Assembly: GCA_038380435.1 (NCBI GenBank)
Contig: JAWZYU010000011.1
Coordinates: 88,388,501-88,452,500 of the forward strand
Direction of reading: 5' to 3'
Source: Ryuthela nishihirai
Lineage: Eukaryota; Arthropoda; Arachnida; Araneae; Heptathelidae
DNA length: 64,000 bases
Part shown: positions 1 through 10,925 of the stretch, in pieces
Layout of the letters: the number at the start of each line of letters is the position of its first letter
How positions within the stretch are numbered: position 1 is the first letter of the stretch
Program-made: the position numbers and the translations under genes
Notes under the pieces: generated by a model
What the model was told of the DNA's origin: nothing
The model's input: only the letters and a program-made list of their open reading frames with translations
The model's database searches: none

Positions 1-50
1 CCGATAGTGTAATGGCATAACGTCACCATTATAGAATATATTGATCAGCG

Positions 51-118
51 GCCGGTAGCTCGGGTGTCACAGCACCTGACATGTTATGAGAAGGTTGCGG
101 GTTCAGATCCTACCGAGC
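51..118 (+). repeat. tRNA-like sequence, probable SINE head or tRNA pseudogene
   Basis: The stretch has a polymerase III A-box-like motif (GGTAGCTCGGGTG) and a B-box/T-arm-like motif (GGTTCAGATCC) at tRNA spacing. Another tRNA-like start (TAGTGTAATGGCATAACG) lies just upstream at about 5-22. I could not fold either into a clean cloverleaf. The A+T-rich continuation suggests a SINE remnant rather than a working tRNA gene. Confidence 0.4.
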
Positions 119-120
119 TT

Positions 121-1480
121 AAGATAATTCTGATATCGATACAGCAAGAATCATGTTCATATTAACCGAGTAATATACATTTTGACGCAAGAGTGTTTCT
201 ATTCCAATAAGTGCTGCTAAGTGGGTAGCGTGGGTGCAGTCTTGATTGGCTATGTCCACACTTGTGCGCTTTCATCTCCAATTCCGCTTTTCAACACAGA
301 GTAGTCTAGCGCATGCCTTAGATGGAATGCGTTGGACGCATGCCTTCAACTGTCTACACTGTGCGTCAAATAGTTTTCAATTTTTCACCAGTGTAGAGGT
401 GAAGTTGCAATGGACATAACTGATGCTGCTATGTTAGCGACTATAAGAATGAATTAACATGAATTATTTTATGTCGGCTGAAGGTTCCATATCACATCAA
501 AACAAATAGTTGTAGAGTTATATAACATAAGTAGAATATATAGTGAAACATTTGGTGAAAATGTTATAAATGAAGGTTTTATTTTTATTTTTGTAATAAT
601 ATTATTATTTTATTAATAATAATTTTATAACGAATAATTTATTTTGTTCTATAACGAATATATTTATTAATAATAATTTGTAAAGGCCAATGTTTCTTCT
701 GACGACATGGTGAACGAAAAACACAAGCTCAATAATTGCAAAACAGAACGAAACCATTCAGACAAACTACGAAGTTGCACGGAATGTTGAACAAAAATCC
801 ACTGCTGGTGGAATCATGTGCGCTACTGCGTGCGTCACTGAAAACGGCGCTGTTCAACTGATTTGAGACATGCCTTTGCCCATGCGTCTAGTGCACAAGC
901 CATTCTCTAAGTGTTCCACTAATGATCCTCCTTACTAAAAACCTGAAGGGTGGCATTAAAGTTTTCCAAATGTTAATAGCTTTGGCTGAGCTAGAGATAT
1001 TTCTAAGATATTTATGGAGTTTGTGTAAATAAATTGCTCGTAAAACACGCAAAAATTTTGATACGAGTCTATTGGTGCAACACGCAAAATAAAATATTTA
1101 TGAGAATGGTAAGACTCAATTAGAGATACATAAGAGAAGAAAATAGCGTATCTTAAGATTTGAGTTCAGGTCCACTGGTCCTATTGGTAATCACGATAAC
1201 GACTTAGCTACTGATAAGATTAAAAATGAATTACACCTTTATTAGTTTGCTTTCCACGGAGGCCTCATAAGAATCTGAGAGCATCAATCAGAATTGTCTC
1301 TAGCATCTGGAGAGACCTTGGGAAGACAATGAGTCTGCACAGGTGACAATGAGACTTCGATAGTCTCATTGTTCGTAGGCCAATGAGCTATCAATCGCCT
1401 GACATTCAACCATTGACCTATCATAACTGTAGCAGTGGGAATCTTTCCATTTGAAAAACACGATAATAAGTTTAATTCTT
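121..1480. other. No recognised gene
   Basis: AT-rich sequence with a run of ATT-type simple sequence near 590-680. I see no splice-bounded coding block and no repeat shared with the rest of the window. The small minus-strand frames near 1.28-1.6 kb overlap SINE1 sequence and are not convincing genes. Confidence 0.5.
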
Positions 1481-1483
1481 TTA

Positions 1484-1860
1484 CTGAGGTGGTTGAGTAG
1501 CGCGCCAGGCTTATAATCTGTAATTCCCAGGTTCGAGTCCCAGCTGTGTCCGCACTGAGATTTTTCTCCGCAAAATTCCCCGTCCTGCCCACGGTCAGTA
1601 GGGGACACCGATGTGCTTGGAAAGGTCGCCGTCCGTCGGATGGAACTTTAAATCGTGGCCCCGTATGTGGGTGCTCTTTAACGTGCAGATGGACAGCTAT
1701 ATCATCCGCCTGTTAAAGAATACGCTTGATGGTCTTGACGGGAGGCTACTATCTGTCTCCCAATATCTGTTCCAGTGGGTCCCCTCTCCAAACCTTCTCT
1801 GAGCCTTCGGGGACTTTCTGACCTGGTCATTTAGCCAACTGTGAAAAAAAAAGTGCTGTA
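1484..1860 (+). repeat. SINE1 (tRNA-derived SINE), diverged copy
   Basis: The head has GTAGCGCGCCAGGCTTATAA and a B box (GGTTCGAGTCC), followed by the family body: TCTCCGCAAAATTCCCCG, CACGGTCAGTAGGGGACACC and a TTTAACGTGCA block. It ends in the conserved CATTTAGCCAACTGTG tail. It is more diverged than the copy at 59.1 kb. It lies tail-to-tail with the next copy, making an imperfect inverted pair. Confidence 0.85.
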
Positions 1861-1879
1861 ACGCAACTTCTTTTACTCA

Positions 1880-2240
1880 AGAGTTGAGTTGCTTTACCTC
1901 TGAGCGGCACTTTTTTTAACAGAATGGGCTACATGGCCAGGTCACGATGACCACAAGGCCAATTGGACAGCTTTTAGGATACAGATGGTAACCTGTCATC
2001 AACGCCATCAAGCGTGTTGTTTAACGTACAGAGGATATGGCTCTCCCACACGGGGACATGGCTTAACGTCCCATTCCATGGAGAGTATGTTTTCCAAGCT
2101 CATCGGTATCCCCTACTGACCTAGGGAAGGTCGGGAAGTTTTGCGGAGATAAATCTCAAAACTGGCTCAGATGGGATTCAAACTAGAAACTGCAGATTAC
2201 GAGGCCTGGCGCACTACCGACCGAGCCACTCCCGCTCTAT
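1880..2240 (-). repeat. SINE1 copy, minus orientation
   Basis: The reverse complement of the SINE1 body: it begins with TTTACCTCTGAGCGGCAC (tail) and ends with the degenerate tRNA-like head (GGCCTGGCGCACTACCGACC). It has many substitutions, so it is an old copy. Confidence 0.8.
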
Positions 2241-2884
2241 CGCTCAAGATCCTCTTAGTTCAGCCCAATTAGGTGATTTGTTGAATTGTTCTGGTGCAGA
2301 TCTCACTAGGCGTAATTTAACGCTTTGGAGAAAATAACTGTCATGGCTTTCTTGCACCAGTCCTTTCTGGTCAGTTTTTATTTTTATCGCCGACATCGTG
2401 TTTGCCACAATTTCTCTGAAGCACGTAAGGTCTTAGTCAAGGTCTTAATCTTAGTCAAGGCCTATTATATCACACCAAGCCTGGACAGTGCAGTGACAGA
2501 AGAAATAATTACTAAAAGTACTTAGTACAGAGCTATTTTAATAATTTCTATTTCTTAAACTTCCAGCTGTTAATTTTTAATATCTGATAACTAATTTTAA
2601 AATATCCATAAATATTTTATTACAGTCTTACGAATTGATTATTTTATTTTATGTAGTTTAAAACTATATAGATTTTACTTAAATTTTTAGACAAATGAAA
2701 TGAATTAATTTTTATGCATATTTAATTTCCCTCCTTCTTTCGCTCAAAAGCTGTCCAGGCCTGATGTATCATGTTGACCTCTCTCTTGACAGCTGTCCAA
2801 TGCGTGACGTTCCCCTAACCTTCTTTGAGTCCTTGGGGTTCTTGTGACTTGACCATTCAATTGTACACAAGAAAATAGGGGCTC

Positions 2885-3150
2885 AAAGGTTGGGTTGTTT
2901 TACCTCTGAGTTGAACTTTATTGCACATCGTGGGCTAAATGACCAGGTCACATGGACCCCGAAGGCTCAGAGAAGGTTGGGTGAGGGGACCCACTGGAAC
3001 AGCTGCAGGAAGACAGATGGTATCCTTCCGTCAAGGCCATCCAGTGTGTTCTTTAACGTGCACAAGATATGGCTCTCCCGAACACGAACCATGGCTTAAC
3101 GTCCCATCCGATGGACGGCTGCCTTTCCAAGGTCTAAGGCGTGACCTTCA
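2885..3150 (-). repeat. SINE1 copy lacking the tRNA-like head
   Basis: The tail and body are present, with CACTGGAACAGCTGC and TTCTTTAACGTGCAC blocks. The match stops inside the segment that normally leads to the tRNA head, at about 3,145, so the copy is 5' truncated. The two overlapping open frames here are SINE sequence. Confidence 0.8.
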
Positions 3151-3730
3151 CATTCCACTACCAAACTCTCAAACTTCTAGTATAAATACATCGTTTGCAG
3201 TATTCGTTTGAAATTTTAGAATTTTAGAATTGTCCCAAATTTAGAGAGTGCAATCATAATTTTCGGAAGATTTCGAAACAGCTAACCATAATATTTCATC
3301 AATTCCTATCTAACCAGAAAAAGCATTTTTAATTTTTTTTTAAAAACAAGCAATTATCTGCTAAAACAAAATAGTTATGTTTTTTCACCCCTTCTGGGTC
3401 TAAGAGCTCAACTGATTATTGGCAATGGAATCTTGTTGACCTTGACATTCCAACACCAAAATTTCGTATTTCTAGTATAAACACATTTTTTGCAATATTC
3501 GTTTGAAATTTTGGAATTTAAAATTTTTTCCACAGCTAGAGGGCGTAATTATAGTTTTAAAGTTATTTGGAAAGCGAATATCGTAATATTTCATCAATAC
3601 CTATCCAACACAAAAGGAAGTTTAAATTTTTCTCTGTAAATAAAAAACGTCGATGTCTACAGACGGACAGACAGACAACAAAGCAAACTATTATCTCGTT
3701 TTCAAAGAAAACGAGACTTTACAGGTTTAT
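3150..3730. repeat. Dispersed ~290-bp repeat, two tandem units
   Basis: Two related units have the signature CATCGTTTGCAGTATTCG at about 3,189 and a variant at about 3,484, giving a spacing near 295 bp. Each unit carries an AATATTTCATCAAT..CCTATC block. The array ends with ACAGACGGACAGACAGAC and then a TCTCGTTTTC hairpin-like motif near 3,690-3,715. The same family recurs at 54.5-55.6 kb and 57.0-57.3 kb, and its TCTCGTTTTCTTTGAGAACG end motif recurs near 32,290. Confidence 0.6.
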
Positions 3731-4402
3731 TAAGTTCTCTGTAATGCTTTCTATTAGGACTAGTAGGGTATTGATTAAGGACATTCCTGCAGTTCTTTCT
3801 TTCCGAAATAAGCTCAGGTGCCTTATCACTCAGATAATTCTGTTTCTTCTGCTCCTTTTTTCCTAAAAGAGTTACTGTTAGTATCCAAAAAAGTCTGTTT
3901 AAAATGATCCCATTCTTCCTCAACTTCAGTAATAAGCATACCATGACTGTCATAATGACTAAGTAACCTATCGTGGTAAGCTTTGGCTATAACTGGATCT
4001 TACAGAGCTTCAGTTTTAAAAGTAAATTTTTTAATCCTAGCACAACACTTTTTAAGTTTAAGTTGCAAGACACTTTTAACAAGGTAATGGTCAGATCCAA
4101 TTTCAGCTCCCCTATATGCCGTGGTATTCCTAACAGAACTAGCGCATTTGCTGTTAATTAATATGTAATCAATCATATTCTTATGCAACCCATAAGGTGA
4201 ACCCCATGTGTACTTATGTATGTCGCGGTGTTTGTAATAAATGTTAGTTATTCTGAATCCATTGAGTTTACTTACCTGTAGGAGACGTTGCCCATTGCCA
4301 TTGCAGCTACCAATACCGAAAGGGCCTATTACTCCTCACCAAAGGTCAGAGTCAGTACCAACTTTGGTATTGAAGTCACCAAGAACAAGGATCATATTGA
4401 AG

Positions 4403-4951
4403 TCACCAAGAACAAAAATCTCCTTTCTTGACAGAATTCAAAATATCCTGAAGTTGTCCATAAAACCTATCCTTCTCATCCTCATCGGCATCCTCAGTGA
4501 GGGCATAAAAGCAGATAACATTCAGGTCTTTAACTCTTGTCTGAAAATTTTCTGTAAGAAACCTTTCATTAATGCACTCACATCCTAGAAGATCATCACT
4601 AGCGTGTCTGCTGAGAAGCAGACCCACGCCTTGGTGATGTTTATTATTGTTCCTCCCTGAAAGGAGAAACTTAAGATTATTTTTAAGAATCTGACCTTTA
4701 TCTGTCCATCTGGTCTCTTGCAAGCCGAGAATATTTAAATTATAATGGTGGAATTCTTGTGTGAGGACATCAAGAGTAAAAGCTCTGTGCAGAGTCCTCA
4801 CATTCCGACTACCTATAGAGAGAAAATGGTTAGTGGGATGTTTAAAGAAACTATGTTTAATGAGAGAGGGATTGCCGACAATATCAAACAGCCCCCTAAT
4901 CGCAGACATGGGGCAAAGGCCCGTTTCCCCACCACAAAAGGCTGAAGCCAT
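4403..4951 (-). pseudogene. LINE endonuclease domain fragment
   Basis: A 182-residue frame inside the minus-strand LINE copy. It shows the endonuclease landmarks GSRNVRTL, ILGLQETRW and LLLSRHA in order. At 4,375-4,420 a short tandem duplication of the block encoding the GDFN region (GAAGTCACCAAGAACA twice) destroys the frame, so the catalytic Asp/Asn motif is displaced. No reverse transcriptase follows. Confidence 0.8.
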
Positions 4952-5352
4952 CTACACTGGAAGACTTCCTCAAATGTTGAATTTGACGATGCCAATAGAA
5001 GCAAAGAGTTCAGGTGCCTGCGATGACCTCTGTTCAGGATTATCCACCAGCTGATAAACATATCCTGTGAATCTATTCACTTGGGGCTGTCAACCCACAA
5101 ACAAACAGAAAACAAAAATTTTCCTTCCACAGAAGCCCACCAGTGCAGCAAAATCAGGATCCATAGTCAAGCTCAGAGCCATATATCTGTCCAGTCAAGT
5201 GGATTTATATGGTCAGCACGAGGGCCCTGTGTGGTTGACCACTCCTCAGCAGGGTAGAAAAAAGAAGAAAAGTAGCCATAGTTGTCCAGAACAGTAGGCT
5301 ACACTAATCTGGCAGCCCTCCCCTTCCGTTCACTTCCACAAGAGGGTATCGC

Positions 5353-6374
5353 CAAGGAGTGTCTAAGGGAGAAGGGAGCTAGCTTCCATAGACGTAATGT
5401 AAACTTTTCGATTGCAGCGCCCTCTAAACATGGCAAATTCGTGTATTACAATGAAGCCACCTAGCCAGGGAGAGGAGCCAGTTCCTTGCATTATTTTTCC
5501 ACCGCCCAGCAGGGTTTTCAATGGCTTACACCACGTGACTAATTTTACATACACTTTGACTCTGTTCAAAGTGTTCATTTCTTAAATTTTACCATCATGA
5601 TTTTCTTTTCACAACGATTAGTTAAAATTATTTTCCTTAATAAAATCCCATTTTGTAAAACAAGTAGTAGCTATGCTCACCATTAAAATTTTAATATTTT
5701 GAACATTCTACTACATTTAATATATTATAATAAATTGAAATTTATGGCTTAATGCGAGACAACATGTTTTGTTTAATTATATTTTATAGAATTTAGGATA
5801 TTTTCAATTAAAGTCACATCGAGTTTCTTATTTGTATAAACTGTCAATAGATGGCAGCAGGCACTTCTCGTATCAACCATAAAAAAATTACTATTAGAAC
5901 AAACTGCAGACACCTATATATGTCGTTATGCTCCAGGGAACACAAAACTGCAACATACATTGACTTACATGTTCGCAAGATGATTAAATGTATTAATTTA
6001 CATATTAATTTCAAAAATTCTGGAAAATTACTCAAAATAAACATACAACGGCTTTTCCAGGTATCGTAAAATATACTCCTGAACGGAATAAAATACTCAC
6101 TGAATAACTTCAGGGTCAGCTATCACTATGCCAAACAGTCATGAGTGTTAGACAGGTTGAAACACTGATTAAATCGCAATAAATATACCAAGAGTAAGAC
6201 AAACCACAGCTGCAGTGGACTAAAAATGATTGCACTGCGCATGCGCAGATCGCCCCTTACAGTTGTTTTTGTGCACGCACATCAATTTGCCACGTTCAGC
6301 TTCGGTAAAATTCCGCAGAACGGCGCCACTTACGCTTGTGCGAAGCTAGCCTTCTTCTCCTTAGACCTTCTTTG
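5353..6374. mobile_element. Non-autonomous DNA transposon (MITE-like), copy 1
   Basis: 1,022-bp insertion in the LINE 5' region. The ends form imperfect terminal inverted repeats of about 35 bp: the left starts CAAGGAGTGTCTAAGGG and the right, reverse complemented, starts CAAAGAAGGTCTAAGG. Both continue into GCTAGCTTC. Flanking GTATCGC (5346-5352) and GCATCGC (6375-6381) are a 7-bp target duplication with one mismatch, and the uninterrupted LINE at 59.8 kb has a single GTATCTC at that place. No transposase frame is present. A CTGCGCATGCGCAG palindrome lies at 6235-6248. Confidence 0.85.
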
Positions 6375-6507
6375 GCATCGCTTTTGAAAGGTACTAACGG
6401 TCTGCACCACGAGAAGGCGGGGTCGGACATTAGGTGCTAGGCCTGGCTGGTTCTATACTTCATCACAGGGGGTTGGTGCATAGCTCTCCTTCCAGTGACT
6501 ACCTAGC

Positions 6508-7556
6508 CAAGGAGTGTCTAAGGGAGAAGAGAGCTAGCTTCCATAGACGTAATGTAAACTTTTCGATTGCAGCGCCCTCTAAACATGGCAAATTCGTGCA
6601 TTGCAGTGAAGCCACCTATCCAGGGAGAAGATCGAGTTCCTTGCATTATTTTTCCACCGCCGAGCAAAAATTTTCAATTGCTTACACCAACTGATTAATT
6701 TTACATACACTTTAACTCTGAAAAATGTTCATTTTTCTCCATGAGGTACACTCATAATTTGCTTTTCGTTCAGTGAGAAAATTTCAAAAAGTATTGAAAT
6801 CATTTTCTTTAATAAAATCCAATTTTGTAAAACTGGTAGTAGCTATGCTAAAGAACAAAATTTAATATTTTGAACAACCTATAGCATTTAGTATATTATA
6901 ATAAATTGTGATTTATGTGTCAATGCACGATAACATGATCTGTATAATTATATTTTATACAATTGCTGATATTTTCAATAAATATCATATCGAGTTTTTA
7001 CTTGTATAAACGTTCAACAGATGGCAGCAGGTACTTCCCGTATCAACCATAAAGAAATAATTACACTGTTAGAGCAAAGTGCAGAAGCCAATGTACATCG
7101 ATATGTTCCAAGGAACACAAACCTGCAACATACATTGACTTATATATATTTGCAAGATGATTAAATGTATTAATTTACATATTAATTTAAAAAATTATGC
7201 AAAATTACACAAAATAAACATACAGCGGTTTTTCCAGGTATCGTAAAATGCAATCCTGAACTGGATAAAACACTCATTGAATAACTTTATAGTCAGCTAC
7301 CATTGTGCCAAACATCCATGGCTGTTAGACATTTGGAAACACTGGTTAAATCGCAATATATATTATATACCAATAGTAAGACAAACCATAGCTGCAGTGG
7401 GCTAAAAATGATTACACTGCGCATGCGCAGATCGCCCCTTACAGTTGTTTTTGTGCCTGCACATCAATTTGCCACGTTCAGCTTCGGAAAAATTCCGCAG
7501 AATGGCGCCACTTACGCTTCTGCGAAGCTAGCCTTCTTCTCCTTAGACCTTCATTG
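6508..7556. mobile_element. Non-autonomous DNA transposon (MITE-like), copy 2
   Basis: 1,049-bp second copy of the element at 5353-6374, in the same orientation and inserted about 126 bp further into the same LINE. The ends are CAAGGAGTGTCTAAGGG and, reverse complemented, CAATGAAGGTCTAAGG. A perfect 7-bp target duplication ACCTAGC sits at 6501-6507 and 7557-7563; the empty site (ACTACCTAGCTACC) exists in reverse complement in the LINE at 59.74 kb. CTGCGCATGCGCAG lies at 7417-7430. A CA start with a 7-8-bp duplication would fit P- or hAT-type elements, but the superfamily is not proven. Confidence 0.9.
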
Positions 7557-7568
7557 ACCTAGCTACCA

Positions 7569-8500
7569 TTTACAGACCCGGAAAAGTATAACTTCCAAAA
7601 AAAAAAACTTCAACGGAAGTTTAAGAGGTTGTAAATCTGATTAATCTTCAAGAGATATTAACAGCGAACAATAAAATATGCAGTCCAAAGACTGCAATTC
7701 ATAAAATATGTAAAGATTTCAACTTGAAATCCGTAAAATTCTAAATATACGCTAAAGTTTAAATAAATTATTAGGCTACATCTAACCTATCCTGCCGACC
7801 AAGGGCTATACCTTGGATGGATATACGATCTCGCCCAATGCTAAGAGACAATTTAAGTAAAGGTTTAGCTAAAATAATTTCACTTCTTGGAACTAAGCAA
7901 AATCATGTCCGCTTTCTTTCACGTCTGAGCTCTAAGTACTGCCATTTTACGTTTGTCTTGACTTTAAGACATTAATAGAATAAATAAAAGTATTGGTAGC
8001 ATATGAAAATGGCCCTCTAATAAAATAAATAATAAATAAAAAAGTAAATAACAGCAAACTAAATGTGCTATTCAGAGAGACGAATCGAAACTTTGCATTT
8101 TGCAAGCTGCTATAGAGAGTGCTATTATAAAAGAACTGAACACATCAAAAAGTTTACCTAGTATAAAGAAGAAAGTTTGTTTTGTCTTTCTGCCTATGCA
8201 CTGGGCCTCCAGAAGAGCTAAGTGTTTCAAACTTTCCATGAAGGTTTACTTCAGACAGTGGAAGAACGTAGGCTATGTACGAACCCACTGGTGACAACCA
8301 AAATTTGGGTGGGGGTGAGGAGATTGAATTTCTCAAAATCCCCATAGACTTAACATTAACGGTTGAAAGTTATTCAAAATAACTGTTGCCACCAATAAAG
8401 TTGAAAGAATGAATGCATAAAACTAACATCTTTTTGATTTTGCGTGATAAAGTCATTGTTCATTTTTTGAATCAAGATCACTAACGCCTGGGAATATTGA
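7569..8500. other. No recognised gene
   Basis: AT-rich sequence. The opposed short frames at 8.1-8.35 kb overlap on both strands and show no domain, so I do not call them. Confidence 0.5.
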
Positions 8501-8502
8501 AG

Positions 8503-8848
8503 ACATTCGAATTAAGCACCAGCCTAATACGAGAATCTTTGTTGAAATAAAAGCTTCAAAATCTAAAAATTCGTATCGGAAATTAAATTCATTAATTTAT
8601 TTTCAAACAAATATGTAAAATTTAACAAACTTATACCTCATACGTTAAACAATAAACGTTTTAAAATGTTAAGTTAGAAATAATGTTTTCCAATAATAAT
8701 AATAATAAATTTTTCGTAGTGCCTAAACACTTTGTGGGCAACTCAAATGATATATTTTTCCTATAAAGTTAAATATTCTTGGAACATTGTATCCGACGAA
8801 CTCTTCTGGGTACAAAATTGTTTGAAAAGTTTGATTATCTGAGCGAGG
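8503..8848. repeat. Direct duplication unit A (~350 bp, diverged)
   Basis: Starts CATTCGAATTAAGCAC and ends TTTGAAAAGTTTGATTATCT. The same order of blocks recurs at 9517-9857, with many substitutions and small gaps. It encodes nothing recognisable. Confidence 0.75.
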
Positions 8849-9082
8849 CAATTTCGTTTTTTGGTTTAAAAACTTCTGAATTGGGGAGGGATATACTGTA
8901 CTGCAAAATATGCTCATTTCTTTCCTTCCTTGAAAGAGAAATATAAAAATTAAACCAGAGAATATTTACTCCTTTTTTAACTATCTGTGTATTGCTTTTT
9001 CATTCGTCATTGGCCAGTTTGTTAATTTGTTTCTCGGTTTGCTTTTATGTTTATTAAAACTGTAGTTTTACCATATCTCCTC

Positions 9083-9412
9083 CGTTGGGCTTGGAATGTG
9101 CACAGTCCGCCAGGTTCGAGTCTCAGTTGGGTCAGCGTTGAAATTTATCTTCTAAAAACTCTCCACATGGTCCAGGGTCGGTAACAGACACCAATGGACT
9201 TGTAAAGTCCGCCGTCCGTCGGATGGCGGTAAACCGTGGTTCCGTAGGTGGGACAGCCATACTCTCTGCACGTTAAAGAACACGATGGATGGCCTTGAAG
9301 TGAGGTTACCATCTGTCTCCCAACAGATATTCCAGTGGGTCCCCTTCCCCCGACATCCTCTGACCCATCGGGGTCTTGTGATCAGGCTATTTAGTCCACT
9401 CTGTGCAAAAAG
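9083..9412 (+). repeat. SINE1 copy, plus orientation, head partly deleted
   Basis: The B box (GGTTCGAGTC) and the family body (CGCCGTCCGTCGGATGG, GTTAAAGAACACG) are present. The A-box part of the tRNA-like head is missing or scrambled. It ends TATTTAGTCCACTCTGTG. Confidence 0.8.
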
Positions 9413-9516
9413 ATGATATAAGATATAATTGATATTAGATATTGTTATAAACATAATGTTTCAGTATTGTCATGTGCATTACTTTTCAGTATTGTTATAA
9501 GAATTATGTTTCAAGC

Positions 9517-9857
9517 ATTCGAATTAAGCACGAGCGGAACACGAGATTCTTCGTTGAAATAAAAGCTTCAAAAGCTAAAAATTCGCATTGGAAATTAAAT
9601 TCATTAATTTATTTTGAAAAGAAAATATGGAACATTTAATAAACGTATACCTCATATGTCAATTAATAAACATTTTAATATGTTAAGTAACATATAATGT
9701 TTCCCAATAAAAATAATGAATTGCTCGTAGTACCTAAACTCTTCGTGGACAACTCAAACCATCTTTTTCTATAAAATTAAATATTCTTCGCACACCGTAT
9801 CCGAGGAATTCTGGTGGATAAAAAATGATTTGAAAAGTTTGATTATCTGAAACCGTG
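9517..9857. repeat. Direct duplication unit B (~350 bp, diverged)
   Basis: Second copy of the unit at 8503-8848, about 1 kb downstream. Shared blocks include GAAATAAAAGCTTCAAAA, AAATTAAATTCATTAATTTA and GAAAAGTTTGATTATCTGA. Confidence 0.75.
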
Positions 9858-9865
9858 TTATTGGA

Positions 9866-10019
9866 AAACCATCCCCCATGCGTTAGATGGGACGTTAGGG
9901 TCTGCAACCTGTGTGTTAGATGGGATGTAAAGCTCTGTCTCCGTGTGTTAGAAGAAGTGGGGAGCTCTGGCCCCGTGCATTGGATGGGACGTTAAGCTCT
10001 GCAACCCTGTATTAGATGG
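9866..10019. repeat. ~32-bp minisatellite, outlying block
   Basis: About four units of the GTTAGATGGGACGTTAAG type, separated from the main array by a 25-bp minisatellite and SINE1 fragments. Confidence 0.8.
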
Positions 10020-10020
10020 G

Positions 10021-10150
10021 TTTCAGTATTGTTATAAGAATTACGTTTCAGTATTGTTATAAGAATTATGTTTCAGTATTGTTATAAGAATTACGTTTCA
10101 GTATCGTTATAAGAATTACGTTTCAGTATTGTTATAAGCATTGTGTTTCA
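10021..10150. repeat. 25-bp minisatellite
   Basis: About five tandem 25-bp units with the core TTTCAGTATTGTTATAAG; successive unit starts at 10,021 and 10,046 give the period. Isolated units also occur at about 9,458-9,510, upstream of duplication unit B. Confidence 0.9.
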
Positions 10151-10264
10151 GAATGTTACAACTTCTCTTTAAAATTTCTGTTCCGCATCTTACAACTTCT
10201 TTTCTAAACTTAGGGCATTTATCCTCTTCGGATTTGTATAAAAATTATATCCGGAATAAAGAGT

Positions 10265-10370
10265 AACGGGTGGGATTGTTTTACTTCTGAGAGGCACTTT
10301 TTTGCAGACAATGGACTAAGTGGCCAGATCACATGAACCCCCAAGTGTTAGGGAGAGGGTTGTCTCTACA
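10265..10370 (-). repeat. SINE1 tail fragment
   Basis: Contains TTTTACTTCTGAGAGGCAC and GACTAAGTGGCCAGATCACA, the 3' part of SINE1 in reverse orientation. Confidence 0.7.
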
Positions 10371-10769
10371 GTTTTATTTAAATCACGTATATTATAGTTC
10401 CGCATCAACAGAATTGTGTCTGGTATTTTCATGTATGTGATATTATTTTGTTCTCTGAACGACTGATGCTCTATTTGTAATTACTTATCTAATATAAATT
10501 CTGGTAGGTAAAAACTGATCTTGACATATTTTGTGTATAGAAAGTAATGTTAACAATAATTAAAAAAAGAAAAATAAAAAATATTTTTTCGAATTATTTC
10601 TCAAAATAATCTAAAATTCGAATACAAAAATAACTTTTTAAAGAAAAGTCAATTCCTTAATAAAGTTACTTTTCTCTCTGTGATAAACAGAACTGATGAA
10701 GAAAACACAACGTACACACGTGTAGATAATATATTCTAGTCCCTTAACCCATTGTTTCTTCCTATTTAG

Positions 10770-10925
10770 GGAGCGGAAATGGTATCAGACAGTAGTGGGA
10801 CAGGTTTTTAATATGGAGTTCTCGGGTTCGAGTCCCAACTGCGCCTGAATTGAGTTTTACTTCCGCTAACCCCCACGATGCCCTAGACAGGTAAGTGAAC
10901 ACTGATGAACTTGAAAAGGCCACCC
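10770..10925 (+). repeat. SINE1 head fragment
   Basis: Degenerate tRNA-like head with TCGGGTTCGAGTCCCAACTG, followed by the GAGTTTTACTTCCGCTAA and GATGAACTTGAAAAGGCC blocks. It runs directly into the ~32-bp minisatellite at about 10,925, at the position where the SINE body would reach the segment resembling the satellite unit. Confidence 0.7.

Larger units (their letters stand above)
3733..7568 (-). mobile_element. LINE copy (AP-endonuclease type), 3' truncated, interrupted by two DNA transposons
   Basis: Minus-strand relative of the element at 59.73-63.21 kb. It covers that element's 5' region through the endonuclease and stops near the start of the reverse transcriptase domain (equivalent to about 61,440). 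After removing the two inserted elements (5353-6374 and 6508-7556) and their target duplications, about 1.75 kb of LINE remains, collinear with the other copy. The minus-strand frame at 4403-4951 encodes the first part of an exonuclease-endonuclease-phosphatase domain, with N in GSRNVRTL and the catalytic E in LQETRW. The frame breaks where the GDFN motif should follow. It is a dead copy. Confidence 0.9.
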
